Of a stretch of 64,000 bases of DNA, positions 10,979 through 21,953 are shown piece after piece (the stretch's first letter is position 1; the number at the start of each line of letters is the position of its first letter). The stretch is from Opeltia flavorubescens (taxonomy: Eukaryota; Ascomycota; Lecanoromycetes; Teloschistales; Teloschistaceae). The stretch lies in NCBI GenBank assembly GCA_000442125.1, contig KE546967.1:558001-622000 (forward strand), read 5' to 3'. The notes beneath the pieces were generated by a model. It did not search any database and was not told where the DNA came from. It was given only the letters and a program-made list of their open reading frames with translations. The translations under genes and the position numbers were made by a program.

Positions 10979-12894
10979 TTAAAATGTCCCCAGATTTCGC
11001 TGTCTGACTCCAGCCTCCTCATCCTTATTCATGTCATACTTGTCGCGACTTCCCTCGCTGACCTGGTCCATCTCATCCTCGGCCCCATAAGCCACACTTG
11101 GATTCCGGATCTCGTCCCCTACTTCCATCCACCGATCACTCGTTGCAGGGATGGGGAAGAATCTGCAAAGCAGATAATAGCTTCCGCTTGCAACAATGAA
11201 GCCACAGAAGAAATTGAGATTATATAAGTACGTCGCCCCAGCCGGTACTTTCTTTCCGATTGCGCCAACAAAACCGACAATGTTGATGAGGATGCCGCAG
11301 ATATACGCCGTGTATCCGCGCCAGTGAAAACCATATGCGTAATAGTAAGGTGAGGATTGACGAGCAGAGTATAGATCGCGTATCTGCAGATAGCCTTTGC
11401 GCACAACATAGTAATCGCAGATTATAACACCAGCAATGCTGGATAAGAAGACTGAGTACGCAGAAAGATATGTTGTGAAGTTATTGGATGACGAAAGAAG
11501 GTTCCAGGGACACATGGCAAGACCAACGATCGCGCAAATATATCCACCGCGGCGGATGTTAAGGTAACGGGGAAGTAAAGCAGTCATGTCTGTGCCAGCA
11601 CTGATCGAGTTGGCTGCGATGTTTGTGCCTAGCTGGGCAAGAGCGAAGGCGGCTGCAATGATGAAGACGCCGAATCGCTCGCCGTGATTAGCTCCTTCGA
11701 GGAACCGCCCAAGCAGATCAAGAGGGTTCCAAACGGGAGTTCCACCGTAAATGACCGCAGATGAGGAAGAGACGATGATACCGATGAAAGACGTTACCGC
11801 GAAACCGCATGGTATAGTTATCAGCTGACTCCAGAGAGCATCTTTGGGTTTTCTAGCGAAACGTGAAAAATCAGGGTCGTTGACCTATGCCATCAATCTT
11901 AGCTATCAAATTAATTTGTAGAGTGCAACAATACTTACGATCAGGGTAGCGAAATTTGCGATCGAGGACATAATGCCCTTGACCATAGCCCAGCCCAAAG
12001 CTGAGCCAGTGGCTTTGCCGCCTTGATGCACGATGGGTCCAATGCCATGGGCTCTGAGGATAGCCCAGATGAAGAAGGTGAGACCAGCAGCAGGTACAAA
12101 GTATGCTTTGACGGTGAAAAGATGTCGAATCTTATGGACGGGAAACCATATAGCAGGCAGGGAGAAGAACCAGAAGAGGAAGAAAGAGACGTAATCGCGG
12201 GTATTGGTGCTTTCCGATGGGAAGGAGTTGGGAAGGTCGTTGTAGCTGCTCCAGATTGCGCGTAGCATCAGAGTGACGCATTGGCCTGACGTGGAGGATT
12301 AGTACAATGATAGAGCGCTGTGGAAACGTAGGACAAGAAATCGAACTGACCTCCAATCCACGACTGCACGCCGTACCATATACAAGCCATTGCTGCTCGG
12401 TTAAAGACCGGCCATAAGGAGCCCCATATGCCGAAAGATGATCGGGCGATGACGGGAAATGAGATATGGTACGTCGCACCAATCCGGCCAGTCATGCAGA
12501 TGAACATTCCACTGATGGTATATCCAATCCATACACACAGCCAACTCTGCCACCAGGATATGCCATTGTCACCACTGATCATCGAAGAAGATATCATCCA
12601 AGTGTTCTGAGAATATGGTCAGCAGCAGTAGCCTAGTCATGATTCATTCTGGCGTACAATGTTGAATGAATCCGCAACCCAAAAGCCAACGAAATTCCAA
12701 GGACCCCATTGTCGACGTTCCGGTTCCACTACAGCGGTTTAGCCATCAGGTGTCTCGTTCCGACTGGAGAACTATGTACCTGGTTTAAGATCGTGGTTCG
12801 TCAACATCAATTGAGCATTGGTGAGGCCCGGTTCAGACTCCACAGCAAGCTTGTCGACATAATGCGCCAGCTTCGATGACTTGACTTTCTCCAT
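10979..12894 (-). CDS. NCS1-family permease, Fur-type (uracil/allantoin/uridine-like)
   Basis: Plasma-membrane proton symporter of the nucleobase-cation-symport-1 family. Five exons, 12894-12780, 12728-12658, 12606-12351, 12285-11939 and 11884-10979, give 564 residues, and all four junctions keep frame. The family signature is clear near the start: [20 protein letters not shown], then [16 protein letters not shown] in TM1, where NCS1 members bind substrate. Later come [36 protein letters not shown] and [18 protein letters not shown]. Twelve hydrophobic segments fit the family. The tail is acidic ([15 protein letters not shown]) and includes lysines, as in permeases turned over by ubiquitination. 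Fur-type (Fur4/Dal4/Fui1) fits better than Fcy-type. The exact substrate cannot be told from sequence alone. Confidence 0.93.
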
Positions 12895-13857
12895 GATGAC
12901 CACTGATCAATGGGAGGTGGTGATTTGCATATACCCCAAATCCTGAGGCGCCGTCTGCTCGGTCAAGGGCTGCTTCAAAATGGAGGCCTCTCGAATTGCA
13001 ATCGACTGTTTCAGTTGCTAGTCAGATCTCTCCGACTGTAAAGGCCCAAGCTTGTCTTGAAAGTGGAGGCAATGGATCAATATATGTCCCACACTCCGCG
13101 GGGGGGATAGTCTACATTGGATGATAGTAGATGTAGGTAGGGTCCGGCCGATAAGGCCAACGGAAGATCACAGCAGCCAGACAGCTCTAAGAAGTGTCGC
13201 GTGGTCTCTGATACGACCGTTCAAATTTTTAGTGGAAGTAAAATGTTAGCGTTGCATTGTATATCATTCTTGGTGCTGGCGGCGTGCAGTAGGTGCAGAT
13301 GCGGGACAGGTCTCTGCTGGGCTCGAAGGATTGGGTGAAAGATTTGTCGAGAGCTTGGAGCCAGAACATGGCGTCCCGGCTGCTAAAGGTGTGGGGTAAA
13401 GGACGAGCCTCGAAAGCCTTATCCTTATCTCGCTGTCAAGCCTCCCTATCTGCATCCTGCACATGTATTCATCGAGTAAGAGCATCATTCGACGATCACT
13501 GACTTCGCTTTACTCCGGCAATCTTACCGCAAGCTGGGAATAAGCGGAGATGCCGCCAAGTCCAAGTCGCTATGCTTTCTAGAAGCTGGGGCCTTGCTGA
13601 GATCTTGCATGCATTTGTCGGGCCGATCGTGTACGGCATCTGTTAGAAAAAGTCTAACATGAGCAAGATGATGTAAAGACATGCGTTCACCTTTGCAGCT
13701 GGGCATTGTCGTCCTCCGAGCGCGGAGAAGTGTGAAGCCTGAGCAGTCGTATACACGGATCTTGCTGTCGCTAGAGGTATCAGCAGTCAGAGTGACATCT
13801 AGCATGCATCCTTCAACCATCTCGAAGGGTTTTGGCGCGGTAGCATGGCTTGACCAA
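12895..13857. other. Permease promoter region and vps23 3' flank
   Basis: This 963-bp spacer lies between two minus-strand genes. It should contain the permease promoter. Weak short frames (for example 13264-13488) look random. Possible GATA-factor sites are listed separately. Confidence 0.5.
13122..13154. promoter_or_regulatory. Possible GATA-factor sites upstream of NCS1 permease
   Basis: TGATAG at 13122-13127 and CGATAA at 13149-13154 both match HGATAR, the core of AreA/Nit2-type nitrogen-regulator sites. They lie 230-260 bp upstream of the permease start. Purine and allantoin permeases are often under this control. Such hexamers are common by chance, so this is suggestive only. Confidence 0.25.
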
Positions 13858-15781
13858 TCAGTGCCATCTCTCCTCTTCCACTAAACCCATTTCTCGTGAG
13901 ATTTTCTTGATCAAAGCCTTCTTCAGGAATTCCTCTCGCGCTAAGCTCCTCGTTTGCTACCAGAAGTTAGCTCAGACATATCTACAAAGCTTCGGAGCCT
14001 CGAACCTTGGCCCATGTGTCGCCGCCTATCCTTCCCTTATCTAGCGCTTTGGCAACTACAATTCTACATTCTTCAAGCACTCTTGCTTCGATCACGTTTT
14101 CGTACAGTTGACCTGCTACCACGGTCGGTGCCACTAGTACCTCTTCAACTGCCGGTACCTCTCGTCTCTTTGCATCGTCCAATACCTTGTCCGCATCATG
14201 CATGGCTTGGCGCAGTATATTCTCGTTCGAGTCAAGTAGAGCCTGAAGGGCATTCAATTGAGACACTTCATGATCAATGCGATTCATAGTATCGTTCAGG
14301 GCGGCTTGCTGCGCGCGTAGAGGTGGGATCGCAGACATATTGGATGCATGTGTTGACTGCACCTGTTGCGTCAAAGTCTGAGAGAGGGCTTGTAAAAGAG
14401 CGTCTTTTTGTGGGTTTGGCGGGATTGGAGGTGGCACTATATCAGCCGCAGGAGCTGGAAGAGTAGTTTCGAATGGCGATGTCAGGAGATCCTCTTGCGG
14501 CTTAGGTTTTGGTGGTTCAGGGCGATGGTTTTGCGGATTGGTCGGATACTGAGGCTGACTTGGTTGCGAATACTGTGGTCGACCTGTCTGAACAAAGCCA
14601 TTGGAAAAATGCGGTTGCTGGGTTGGGATTTGGTGTGATCCTGTGTAAGGCGGATTCTGAGGTGCATGCCTTGGAAAGGATTGATTCGGCAATGGCGTCA
14701 TTGGGCTCACAGGACTGGCGGTTCGTTGAGGAGGCAAGGACTGAGGAATATGCTGTTGTTGACGCCTTGGGTCGGGTGTATATTCATTTCTAAGACTATG
14801 GACTCGCTGAGGTGGGTATTGCTGATATTCTGGAATAACAGACCCAGAGTTTCTTACTTCTTGTTGAGCCATCGTCTGTAAAATATTTGTTTGCGCTCCT
14901 CTGCTGGGATGAGGTGGGATAGGCGGAGCTCCATTGGCCTGGTGAGGTCGCTGTCCGACAAAACCATCATCGGGTTTTGGAGGCCGTGGAGGTGGAGCTG
15001 CTTGACCGCCCAAGCGTGTTTGCCTGTGGTTTGGCTCTGATCTTCCAAGTTCAGGAGGAAGGGGAGGAATGGGAGGTGGTATTGAAATACTTCCTTGTGG
15101 TACGGACGGTGTCGGCGGAAATCTTTCTTGTTTTGCGATGACAGGTGGTTCCCGTGTAAAGATCTCTTGCAGTAGCGGAAGCAAGGCTAGGATGGTAGAC
15201 TGATAGATAAATTAGCCATTAAATATTGAGCTAAGCTGTCGCTCGCGGCGTCTTAAGCGCTGATAGGTGTATCGACATACAGCAACCCTTTAATGGTCAC
15301 TTACAGTTTCTCTCCATCCTGCCAAGAAAGGATGATACACTCTGCCTTCAGCACTGACGTGTTGACCAGCACGTACAGCCATATTCTTTGCGGGTGTGAC
15401 GAAGACTATAGGCGCAGCTCTGGGATATTCCTGAGGGATCCATAAAGAGATGGGGAACATGTATGTCGCTCCTCGGAAATTCACAGGTAGCGTGCCAGAA
15501 ACGTTGAGCAAGAGGGAGGGCCTGCCGTCCTCAAAAGCTGTTATTCGTAAGCCGCAAGCCCGTTTGAAGCACCAATGTTATAGCCATACTATAGACATCT
15601 GTTCGAATGGAGAAATTGGGATTGCCTGAGAGTGTTGCAGCAACATCAGAGTAGGTTCGGTTGACATCACTGTATTCCTAAGCAACGTCAACACAGATAT
15701 TAAAGGATAGAACATCAGGACCCTGACATTGGATAAGACGCTGTAGAGCCAACTCAAAGTTTTTTGAGATACCTGCGCCAT
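13858..15781 (-). CDS. vps23: ESCRT-I subunit Vps23 (TSG101-like, UEV domain)
   Basis: Endosomal-sorting subunit that binds ubiquitinated cargo and Bro1/PalA-type partners, and in fungi also serves ambient-pH signalling. Five exons, 15781-15728, 15677-15590, 15537-15305, 15199-14006 and 13956-13858, give 555 residues with matching phases. The UEV domain covers about residues 1-130: TLSWLYSVLSN, EYSDVNRTYSDVA, the intron-spanning DVYTFEDGRPSLLLNVSGT, and FPISLWIPQEYPRAAPIVFV. It lacks the catalytic cysteine of true E2 enzymes, as expected. A ~250-residue Pro/Gln-rich linker follows, then a coiled coil (RIDHEVSQLNALQALLDSNE) and the C-terminal steadiness box. The last intron must be removed to give the conserved QTRSLAREEFLKKALIKK. 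The first donor was set by matching the usual two residues between WLYSVL and EY. Confidence 0.95.
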
Positions 15782-16023
15782 AGCTCTCTATGGGAAGACT
15801 TCTGCTTTAGCAACCTAGTGTTTGCATTACCGCTCGTCGTATATCTATATTTTAAGACTTTATCTGCCATTGACAAAAAGGTGATTTGGATTGCTTCCGT
15901 ATCCAGAACATGGCCTAAGAGCATTGATCAAATACATAGTTGTGATGAGATCAGGCAGCTGCAGCCGACGGAGATAACGGCGCACGCCGAGAAAGTTCGG
16001 TAAAGCTTCTGGAACGTCGGTAC
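15782..16023. promoter_or_regulatory. Shared divergent promoter, vps23 / efm7
   Basis: Only 242 bp separate the start codons of two genes running in opposite directions, so the promoters must overlap or abut. No specific factor site is claimed. Confidence 0.5.
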
Positions 16024-16949
16024 ATGGACCTCTTGGCACACAATTCGATGTCTTCTCATGGAGAGGAGGACCTGATCGACAGTGCAATCTTTCAGGAGCC
16101 ATCGGACTACTATCCACCTCCGAAACGAGCAACATTTGAGTCGCGAACACTGCAGACCGGGGAATCACTCCAATTGCGCCTTGTGGGTTGCAATCCGCTC
16201 TGGGTACGATGACAATCCCAAAGACACGCCCCCGGGTTCTTTATTGATGAATCATATCAGGGACATCATATCTGGAATGGAGCTCAGGTTGTGACAGACT
16301 ACCTCTACGATCACAGGGAAGAGCTTGTCTGTAGGAAAAAAGTGTTGGAACTCGGCGCCGGGGCAGGCTTACCGAGCATCGCCGCAGCGATATGGGGGGC
16401 GAAGAACGTCGTTGTGACGGATTACCCAGATGCGGACTTGGTAGAGAATATGCAGATCAATGTTCATGCTGCAAAAGATGTATTGCCTCGCTCGTCGAAT
16501 GTTAAAGTAGAGGTTAGAGAAAAATCAAGCGAGCTCGAGACGTTCACTTATGCTCAAGAATGTAATAGGGACATGTATGGGGCACCGATCCCAAACCAAT
16601 GCTAGCACATCTTGCATCTCACCCTAAGGGTTTTGATACACTCATCCTGGCTGATCTGCTATTCAATCATTCCCAGCACGCGGCTTTGGTTTCAACCATC
16701 CAGGCGACTCTGGCGTGCTCACCTAATGCCAAGGCGTTGGTCTTCTTTACTCCTTATACACCTTGGAAGTTTGATAAAGACATGGCGTTCTTCGATCTAG
16801 CTCGAAAGGGTGGTTTAAAAGTCACTCAAGTCATCGAGCGGGTGATGGATAGGGTGATGTTCAAGGACGATAGGGGAGACGAGCTACTACGGCGCACCGT
16901 GTTTGGGTACGAGCTTGAATGGATACATTTGGATAAATTGGTTCTGTAG
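16024..16949 (+). CDS. efm7: EFM7-type protein N-terminal and lysine methyltransferase
   Basis: S-adenosylmethionine-dependent methyltransferase of the Nnt1/EFM7 family, which methylates the N-terminus and an adjacent lysine of translation elongation factor eEF1A. Three exons, 16024-16203, 16261-16512 and 16569-16949, are each whole codons and give 270 residues. Visible marks are the leader AIFQEPSDYYPPP, LRLVGCNPLW joined across intron 1 to GHHIWNGAQVV, and SAM-binding motif I LELGAGAGLPSIAAAIWGA. Further on are VVVTDYPD, the Asp-loop LILADLLFNHSQH, LVFFTPYTPWKF, and the C-terminal DRVMFKDDRGDELLRRTVFG. The length fits the family. The gene is head-to-head with vps23 and convergent with the F-box gene. 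Confidence 0.93.
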
Positions 16950-17245
16950 ATGCAAGCTAATATGTGCTCTCAAACTCTCTTCTTACCTCTTGACACAGCT
17001 AAATCGCTTAAACGTTTGGCTTCTTCATAAACCCCCTCTCTCAACTCTTCGTGAGCGATACGTATATTGTGCGAAGCGACGGGAAGGAAAGTACGCCGTA
17101 AAACCACCACCCCCAACATGGTAACATAGGATACTTCTTGCTTTTTTCCAACATTACAGGCGAACAAAAGGGCGATTCTTTTGTCCTGGTCGACCACCGG
17201 ACTTATACAGCGGTCTATTGCGTCGACAATCCAGGCCGGCGCAGG

Positions 17246-19544
17246 TCAAACGAAGCAGAATCCTTCTTGAACATCAATCCACAGAGCCATCTCCTCGCTG
17301 AACCACTCAAGGTTAATAGGCTCATCTTCATCGTTCTCCTCGCACCAGAAATAATCGTTCACGTCATCCGCAGGCATGATCACACCACTGTTATCACTGT
17401 TGTCATCGGATTCCCCTGCCAGATCAATATCCAGGCTTTCTTCGTCTTCTTCAGCGTTCCCATTGTCTTCTTCTCCAGCGTTCTCATTATTGACTGCCAT
17501 CAGCTCATTGATCACATTAGGTGTCTCGTCCATGGTAATCTCTCCTGCCAGGTCCTTATCATTAGCTTCTCTTGGGCGATCGTAGAGGTCAAGAAACTCA
17601 GGCACCCATTTCTCATGGACAAATTGAATATGCTCGTCGAAGTTGACTAATATTAGTCGTCCATTTTCCTTCTCGGTCGCGCCGCTCTCCTTTACTAGGT
17701 AGATTATAGATCTCTCGTCTGATATTGCTGTAATATCCCCATGAGTCCTGCAACCCTTTCTAATACTCCTCACGTCAATCAAACCGGCGTGGCCGTTGAG
17801 CAGGTCTTGAAGGGCAGCAGGGGCATCAGCCGGAGGCCATAGATGGATACCTCCGTCTACGTAACGTCTTTCACTATCAGGCACTACCTTTCCATTGCGG
17901 CTGTTGTAGTAATGCTCATGAATCATTCCATCCTCGTCCAGTGGTGACGCTTCACGCCGAGAGCCAACCCTAAGTCTTATTTGTTGAGCCCAGTCACTGT
18001 GAGTCGCTGGCTGACGATTATCGACAACGAGGTCAAGGAAGGCGGCTGCGCTTGGATTATAGCCCCGATACTTGCTTTTCGCCAGCATAAAGCTGTCGAC
18101 TGTTGGCCGGGCGCAGGCGTCTAGAGGATATTCCGGATGTGTGTTGTACGGGAGACGAGGGTGACCAGGCCACTGTTCGAGACCAAACGATGTGGTGGAA
18201 TACCCTTGATCTGATTCTTCGTCGTCTGGAGGCATCGCAAACAAATACGGCGGATCCTCATCGCTGACGCTTGATAATGCTAGATTCTGATTTGCTGTGA
18301 AACTTTGGTCAACATCATCACGATCGTCGACCACATCTTCGCCAACAGCATAAGTAGCACCTTCAGGCGGTGGAAATCGGCTTGGTAAAATTTGTCGGTA
18401 CCAGGTCCTTCTCTGAACACTTGTATCTCCTGTCCATTCCTTACGTGCCTCCATGATAAAGAGCTCTCCTGTTGTCTCATCTTTGTGCAACTTCAAATCC
18501 GTCCACAAATCATTAATAGGACCTTCCTTGTGATGACGCCGCCAAATGCGAAGAGTTTTCAGAGTCGTTGAACTGGGACGATTGAGAGGAAATTGAAAGC
18601 ATGTATAAAACGATAGCCACTCCGGTTCATCTAATTCATAAGGCGCTTGAGTCGAGACTGCATAGAGATAGCCATCAAAAATTTCAAAGACGAGTCCTTT
18701 TCCGATCTCACCAATCGCAAGACCAGGGATCTGCAATGTCGTTGGTCTTGGTGAACGATTGTCGAGGTCACAAACTTTGCAGACCCACTCACGATGCCTG
18801 CCATTTACAGACGTGCCCGTTGGTGACATTGCACAGAGGAATCTCTTGTCATTCCGCACAATGAAAACGACCTCCCGTGGAATCCAAAGATCCACAGCAA
18901 GCCGTACACGTGCCTGCGCCTGCGCCAGTTTCTCTTGATGAATGTCGACAACAAGCAGCCAATGCCTCCATCTTATCGGGGTAGTGTCGCCACGGAAAAT
19001 GACAGAGAGCAGCCCATCTTGCAAGTTGCACAGCTCGATTATGGAATGCTTACACTCAATGCCAAAAACTTGGGGACCGATAAGATTGGAGAATACGACG
19101 CCCTCTGTTGCACTTGCTTCGTGGACGTTGAGAATCCGGACCAATCGGCCCTTTTTGTAAGCAAGAAGTCCTTGGTTGTACAAAAATGACGACCCACTCC
19201 CCAACACGATGGTTGATGCCGGCTTTGAGTTTGCAAATGCCTGCTGCCTGTCGTAGATTCTCTCCATGGCTTCTTTCGCGGACAAAATGCCTATTGGCAC
19301 GGATTTACTCTCTACCGCATATGGCGCAACGCGCTACAGGTCTCAGGTCAGGAACCATGCAAGGCGAACTGCTGAGGATCATTACCTTTAGCGTTTTTGC
19401 AATTGTGTGCTCATTGTCGAGAAGCTGGTGTATCTGCTTGCACGAGGACGAGAAATGCAGGTAGTCGGCGGTTGAGTTCAGGTAATTGGCGATGGCAAAG
19501 ATGGTCTCTGATGGCAGTGTGAATAATGTACAAGGCATGGTCAA
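17246..19544 (-). CDS. F-box domain protein with acidic C-terminus
   Basis: Probable substrate adaptor of an SCF ubiquitin ligase. Exons are 19544-19386 and 19333-17246, giving 748 residues; the 52-nt intron starts GTAATG and ends CCTGTAG, between codons. The F-box lies at residues ~5-50: LFTLPSETIFAIANYLNS, then LHFSSSCKQIHQLL. The rest has no recognised repeats. It reads like the large all-beta domain common in fungal F-box proteins (VVDIHQEKLAQAQARVRLA, LWIPREVVFIVRNDKRFLCA). It ends in a very acidic region (GEEDNGNAEEDEESLDIDL) and a short tail, EMALWIDVQEGFCFV. The target is unknown. Fungal genomes hold many such genes with low conservation. Confidence 0.82.
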
Positions 19545-21132
19545 AAGAGCGGAGGAAGATTAGATAGATTTATTACAAGCGTTTTCAGATCTGGGAACGT
19601 GAGAGTTGAAATAACAAGAAAATATGACAAGAAGCGAGAATTGAGATGGAAAAGGAAACGACATGTGAGACTTGAATATTCGAGTGAATGAAACTTTCGT
19701 AGACTCCAGTGGCCTCTGGCCGAAAGGGGTTAAAGTCGGTATCAAGGGAGAGTCTAAGGTAACGTCCTCTTTATATATCATATCCATATTTTTGAGCCTC
19801 TCGCCCGCAAGGCTATATCTCGTGACGTTGTTTCGGAGGGTATCTTTTGCTCTTTTCTGCAGCAAATTGTATGCGCTGCCAGAGCCCGTATCTGTGTCTT
19901 CCTGGCACAGTGTCTCCGCACGTGTGAACCATTGAGAAATTGACAGACNGAATTGACTCCCCAAGGAAGAATAACATCATTGATTTCCCCTACTCTTGAG
20001 CCTGATCGAGGGATACTTGATGGTGTCCGGTCACAGCCTATCTTTGTGGGTCCTCCTTCGCATTTAGCTGACGTGATCGGTACGATCGGTTTAAACTTCC
20101 CCCCTGGGATTGCGGCTCTTTTGCGACCAGGCAGATCGATTTTTGCCTTGAATGGCTTGCATCAAGGATCGTACTAACGTACATCGCTGACATTTGTGTC
20201 TTCTTAGTGCGGCTCAACCTTATGCGATAGCCAGTCAGAAGTCGTTATTGAGAACTCCGCATTCCTCTGTCATAGCGTCCCTACTTCCACAGCAGTTCGG
20301 AGCACATTGTCAGCCTCGCGACACCCTTGTGCTCCAAGGCTTGAGGCTCCGTATCAGGCTACCAATAGACCCGNGCTCGATGCTGTGTAACTTGAGCGAA
20401 GACTGAACGGAAACCCTTAGAGGATGCCTGCTTCCGTAGTGCGGAATGTGGCAGAAATCACGAGCATCGGAGGCCGTACCTTCCGATTTCGCACTCAGGA
20501 ATCAACTTGCTTCAATCTTGGACAACACATAGGTGGACATGATATACTACGCCCGTTATCTGTTCGTGCGCTTCTTAAATGGGAGATTAGAGTTATTTAT
20601 GGTGTTTCAAAGAATCAGGTGATAATGATAATCATTGTTTGTGAAACCTGAAGAAGAATTTATAGAGGAGCATATCCTTGTTAGGCTGGCTAGAAGCTCG
20701 AAAGACCAGCTGCGAAGATTATGTATTTAAGCACCCGATAGCCTCGAGGTTTACGGAATTCGTCAATGGGCGGCCTCCAGATCTTGGTTGCTCCTGCCTT
20801 CTAGGTTCCCATCGACGCACAAGGGTTTATATCTAAAAGAAACCCGCTATTCGTAAGGTCTCCCGCTGTATTTTCGAATGAGACTTTCTCCAATGATCGA
20901 TGCTGACGATGTGTAGTTCCCTTGCTCGCGGACGGAAGATTTATGAACGACCTCTGATATATGTTCAACGGATATCGAAGTATCGAGTTGCATACAATAA
21001 TGTGCCTTTCAATACAACTTGAGATCGAGGGCGAGGGATTTTTCGTCGACACGTCTTCAGGCCGCTGCCGCATAGGATGCTCGAAATCCGTAATGTTATG
21101 CGCTCATGGTCTTCCCAATGGTTATCATCCGC
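19545..21132. other. Gene-poor spacer with two ambiguous bases
   Basis: This 1.6-kb region lies upstream of the F-box gene. It contains single N bases at 19949 and 20374. A minus-strand frame at 19560-19964 looks mildly protein-like but contains one of the Ns and sits where the F-box 5' leader should be. I do not call a gene here. Confidence 0.4.
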
Positions 21133-21669
21133 TTATAGTGTCACCTCTCCAAGGTCTCTCATCAGCACCGCCATCTGCGCTCTTTTCGCCGCCTCAGCTA
21201 TCAAGCAAAAGTCTTGTTTCGATATGGACGTATCCTTGTCTACTCCTTGGATGTGACCATGCACTTGCTGCGAAGCTGGCTGCGGTTGACTTCGGCTCTG
21301 AGCTTGGGGGTACAACCACTGGGAGGGCTGATGCGAAGGCGATGGCAACGGAGCCGAGTCTGTTACTGTTGTTGACTGTGCCCTGGTATGACATGGAGCC
21401 ATGGTGTGAGAGTTCAACCACCAAGACACTGGTGCTTTAGCCGTTGATATCCAGGCTTCTAATAGATGTCGTCAGGAAGCCTAAATGGCCAGACTATATA
21501 AGTCGGTCTTTGCTGTCGCAATTATCGATTACGGCTGTTGATTTAACCTTCATCACCTTTCAGAGGATTGAAGAACTGTTGAAACAAGAGGAGATGAGGA
21601 ATAGGGAAGGTCAGAGGTATCGAGACAAGATGAGTTCTGGAAAGGGGGCGGTAGATGCCTCGGGTTCAT
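21133..21669 (-). CDS. Putative small Ser/Pro/Gln-rich protein (120 aa)
   Basis: Inferred here from sequence alone; I do not recognise a named family. Exon 1 (21669-21557) starts MNPRHLPPPFQNSSCLDT. Exon 2 (21382-21133) ends DKDTSISKQDFCLIAEAA, KRAQMAVLMRDLGEVTL, stop. The intron 21556-21383 (174 nt) has a GTGATG donor and ATACCAG acceptor. The phases fit exactly, giving 363 nt. The N-terminal two thirds are low-complexity (Pro, Ser, Gln), and the last ~35 residues look like a folded helical tail. A competing reading is a plus-strand last exon at about 21565-21671 (ending GAVDASGS). The minus model gives the longer and more even open frame. Treat as tentative. Confidence 0.45.
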
Positions 21670-21953
21670 GAAGCTTTGCAAGAGAGTCTAGTTACACAAC
21701 ACAGAGTCATGACCTGCACAATGAGGAAAGTATACAAAGAGGAAGGTGAGGATGAGATGATGGAGCAACCCCACGCGATCAAAGCGGGCAATTTTGCCAC
21801 TTTGCTGAAGGGAGACTACTGGCGTTTCCTGATCAACTTTTTATCCTTTACATGACGTTGACGGTGATGTTCAGAAGATGCTCTTTACATTGCCTCTCCA
21901 TCCAAGGGAATCAAATCAGATACTCCAAAGTAAATGCCATAGAACTCCGGTCC
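21670..21953. other. Spacer downstream of nup188
   Basis: 284 bp between the nup188 stop codon and the putative small gene's start, both on the minus strand. It should hold the nup188 3' UTR and the small gene's promoter. No further feature seen. Confidence 0.4.

Noticed and set aside
19560-19964. Minus-strand frame of ~134 residues before the F-box gene
   Set aside because: Mildly protein-like but contains an N, has no family resemblance and lies in the expected 5' leader of the F-box gene.
21444-21671. Plus-strand frame ending QRYRDKMSSGKGAVDASGS, as last exon of a plus gene
   Set aside because: A good acceptor precedes it, but no upstream plus exons could be found, while the minus strand gives a complete phase-consistent two-exon gene.
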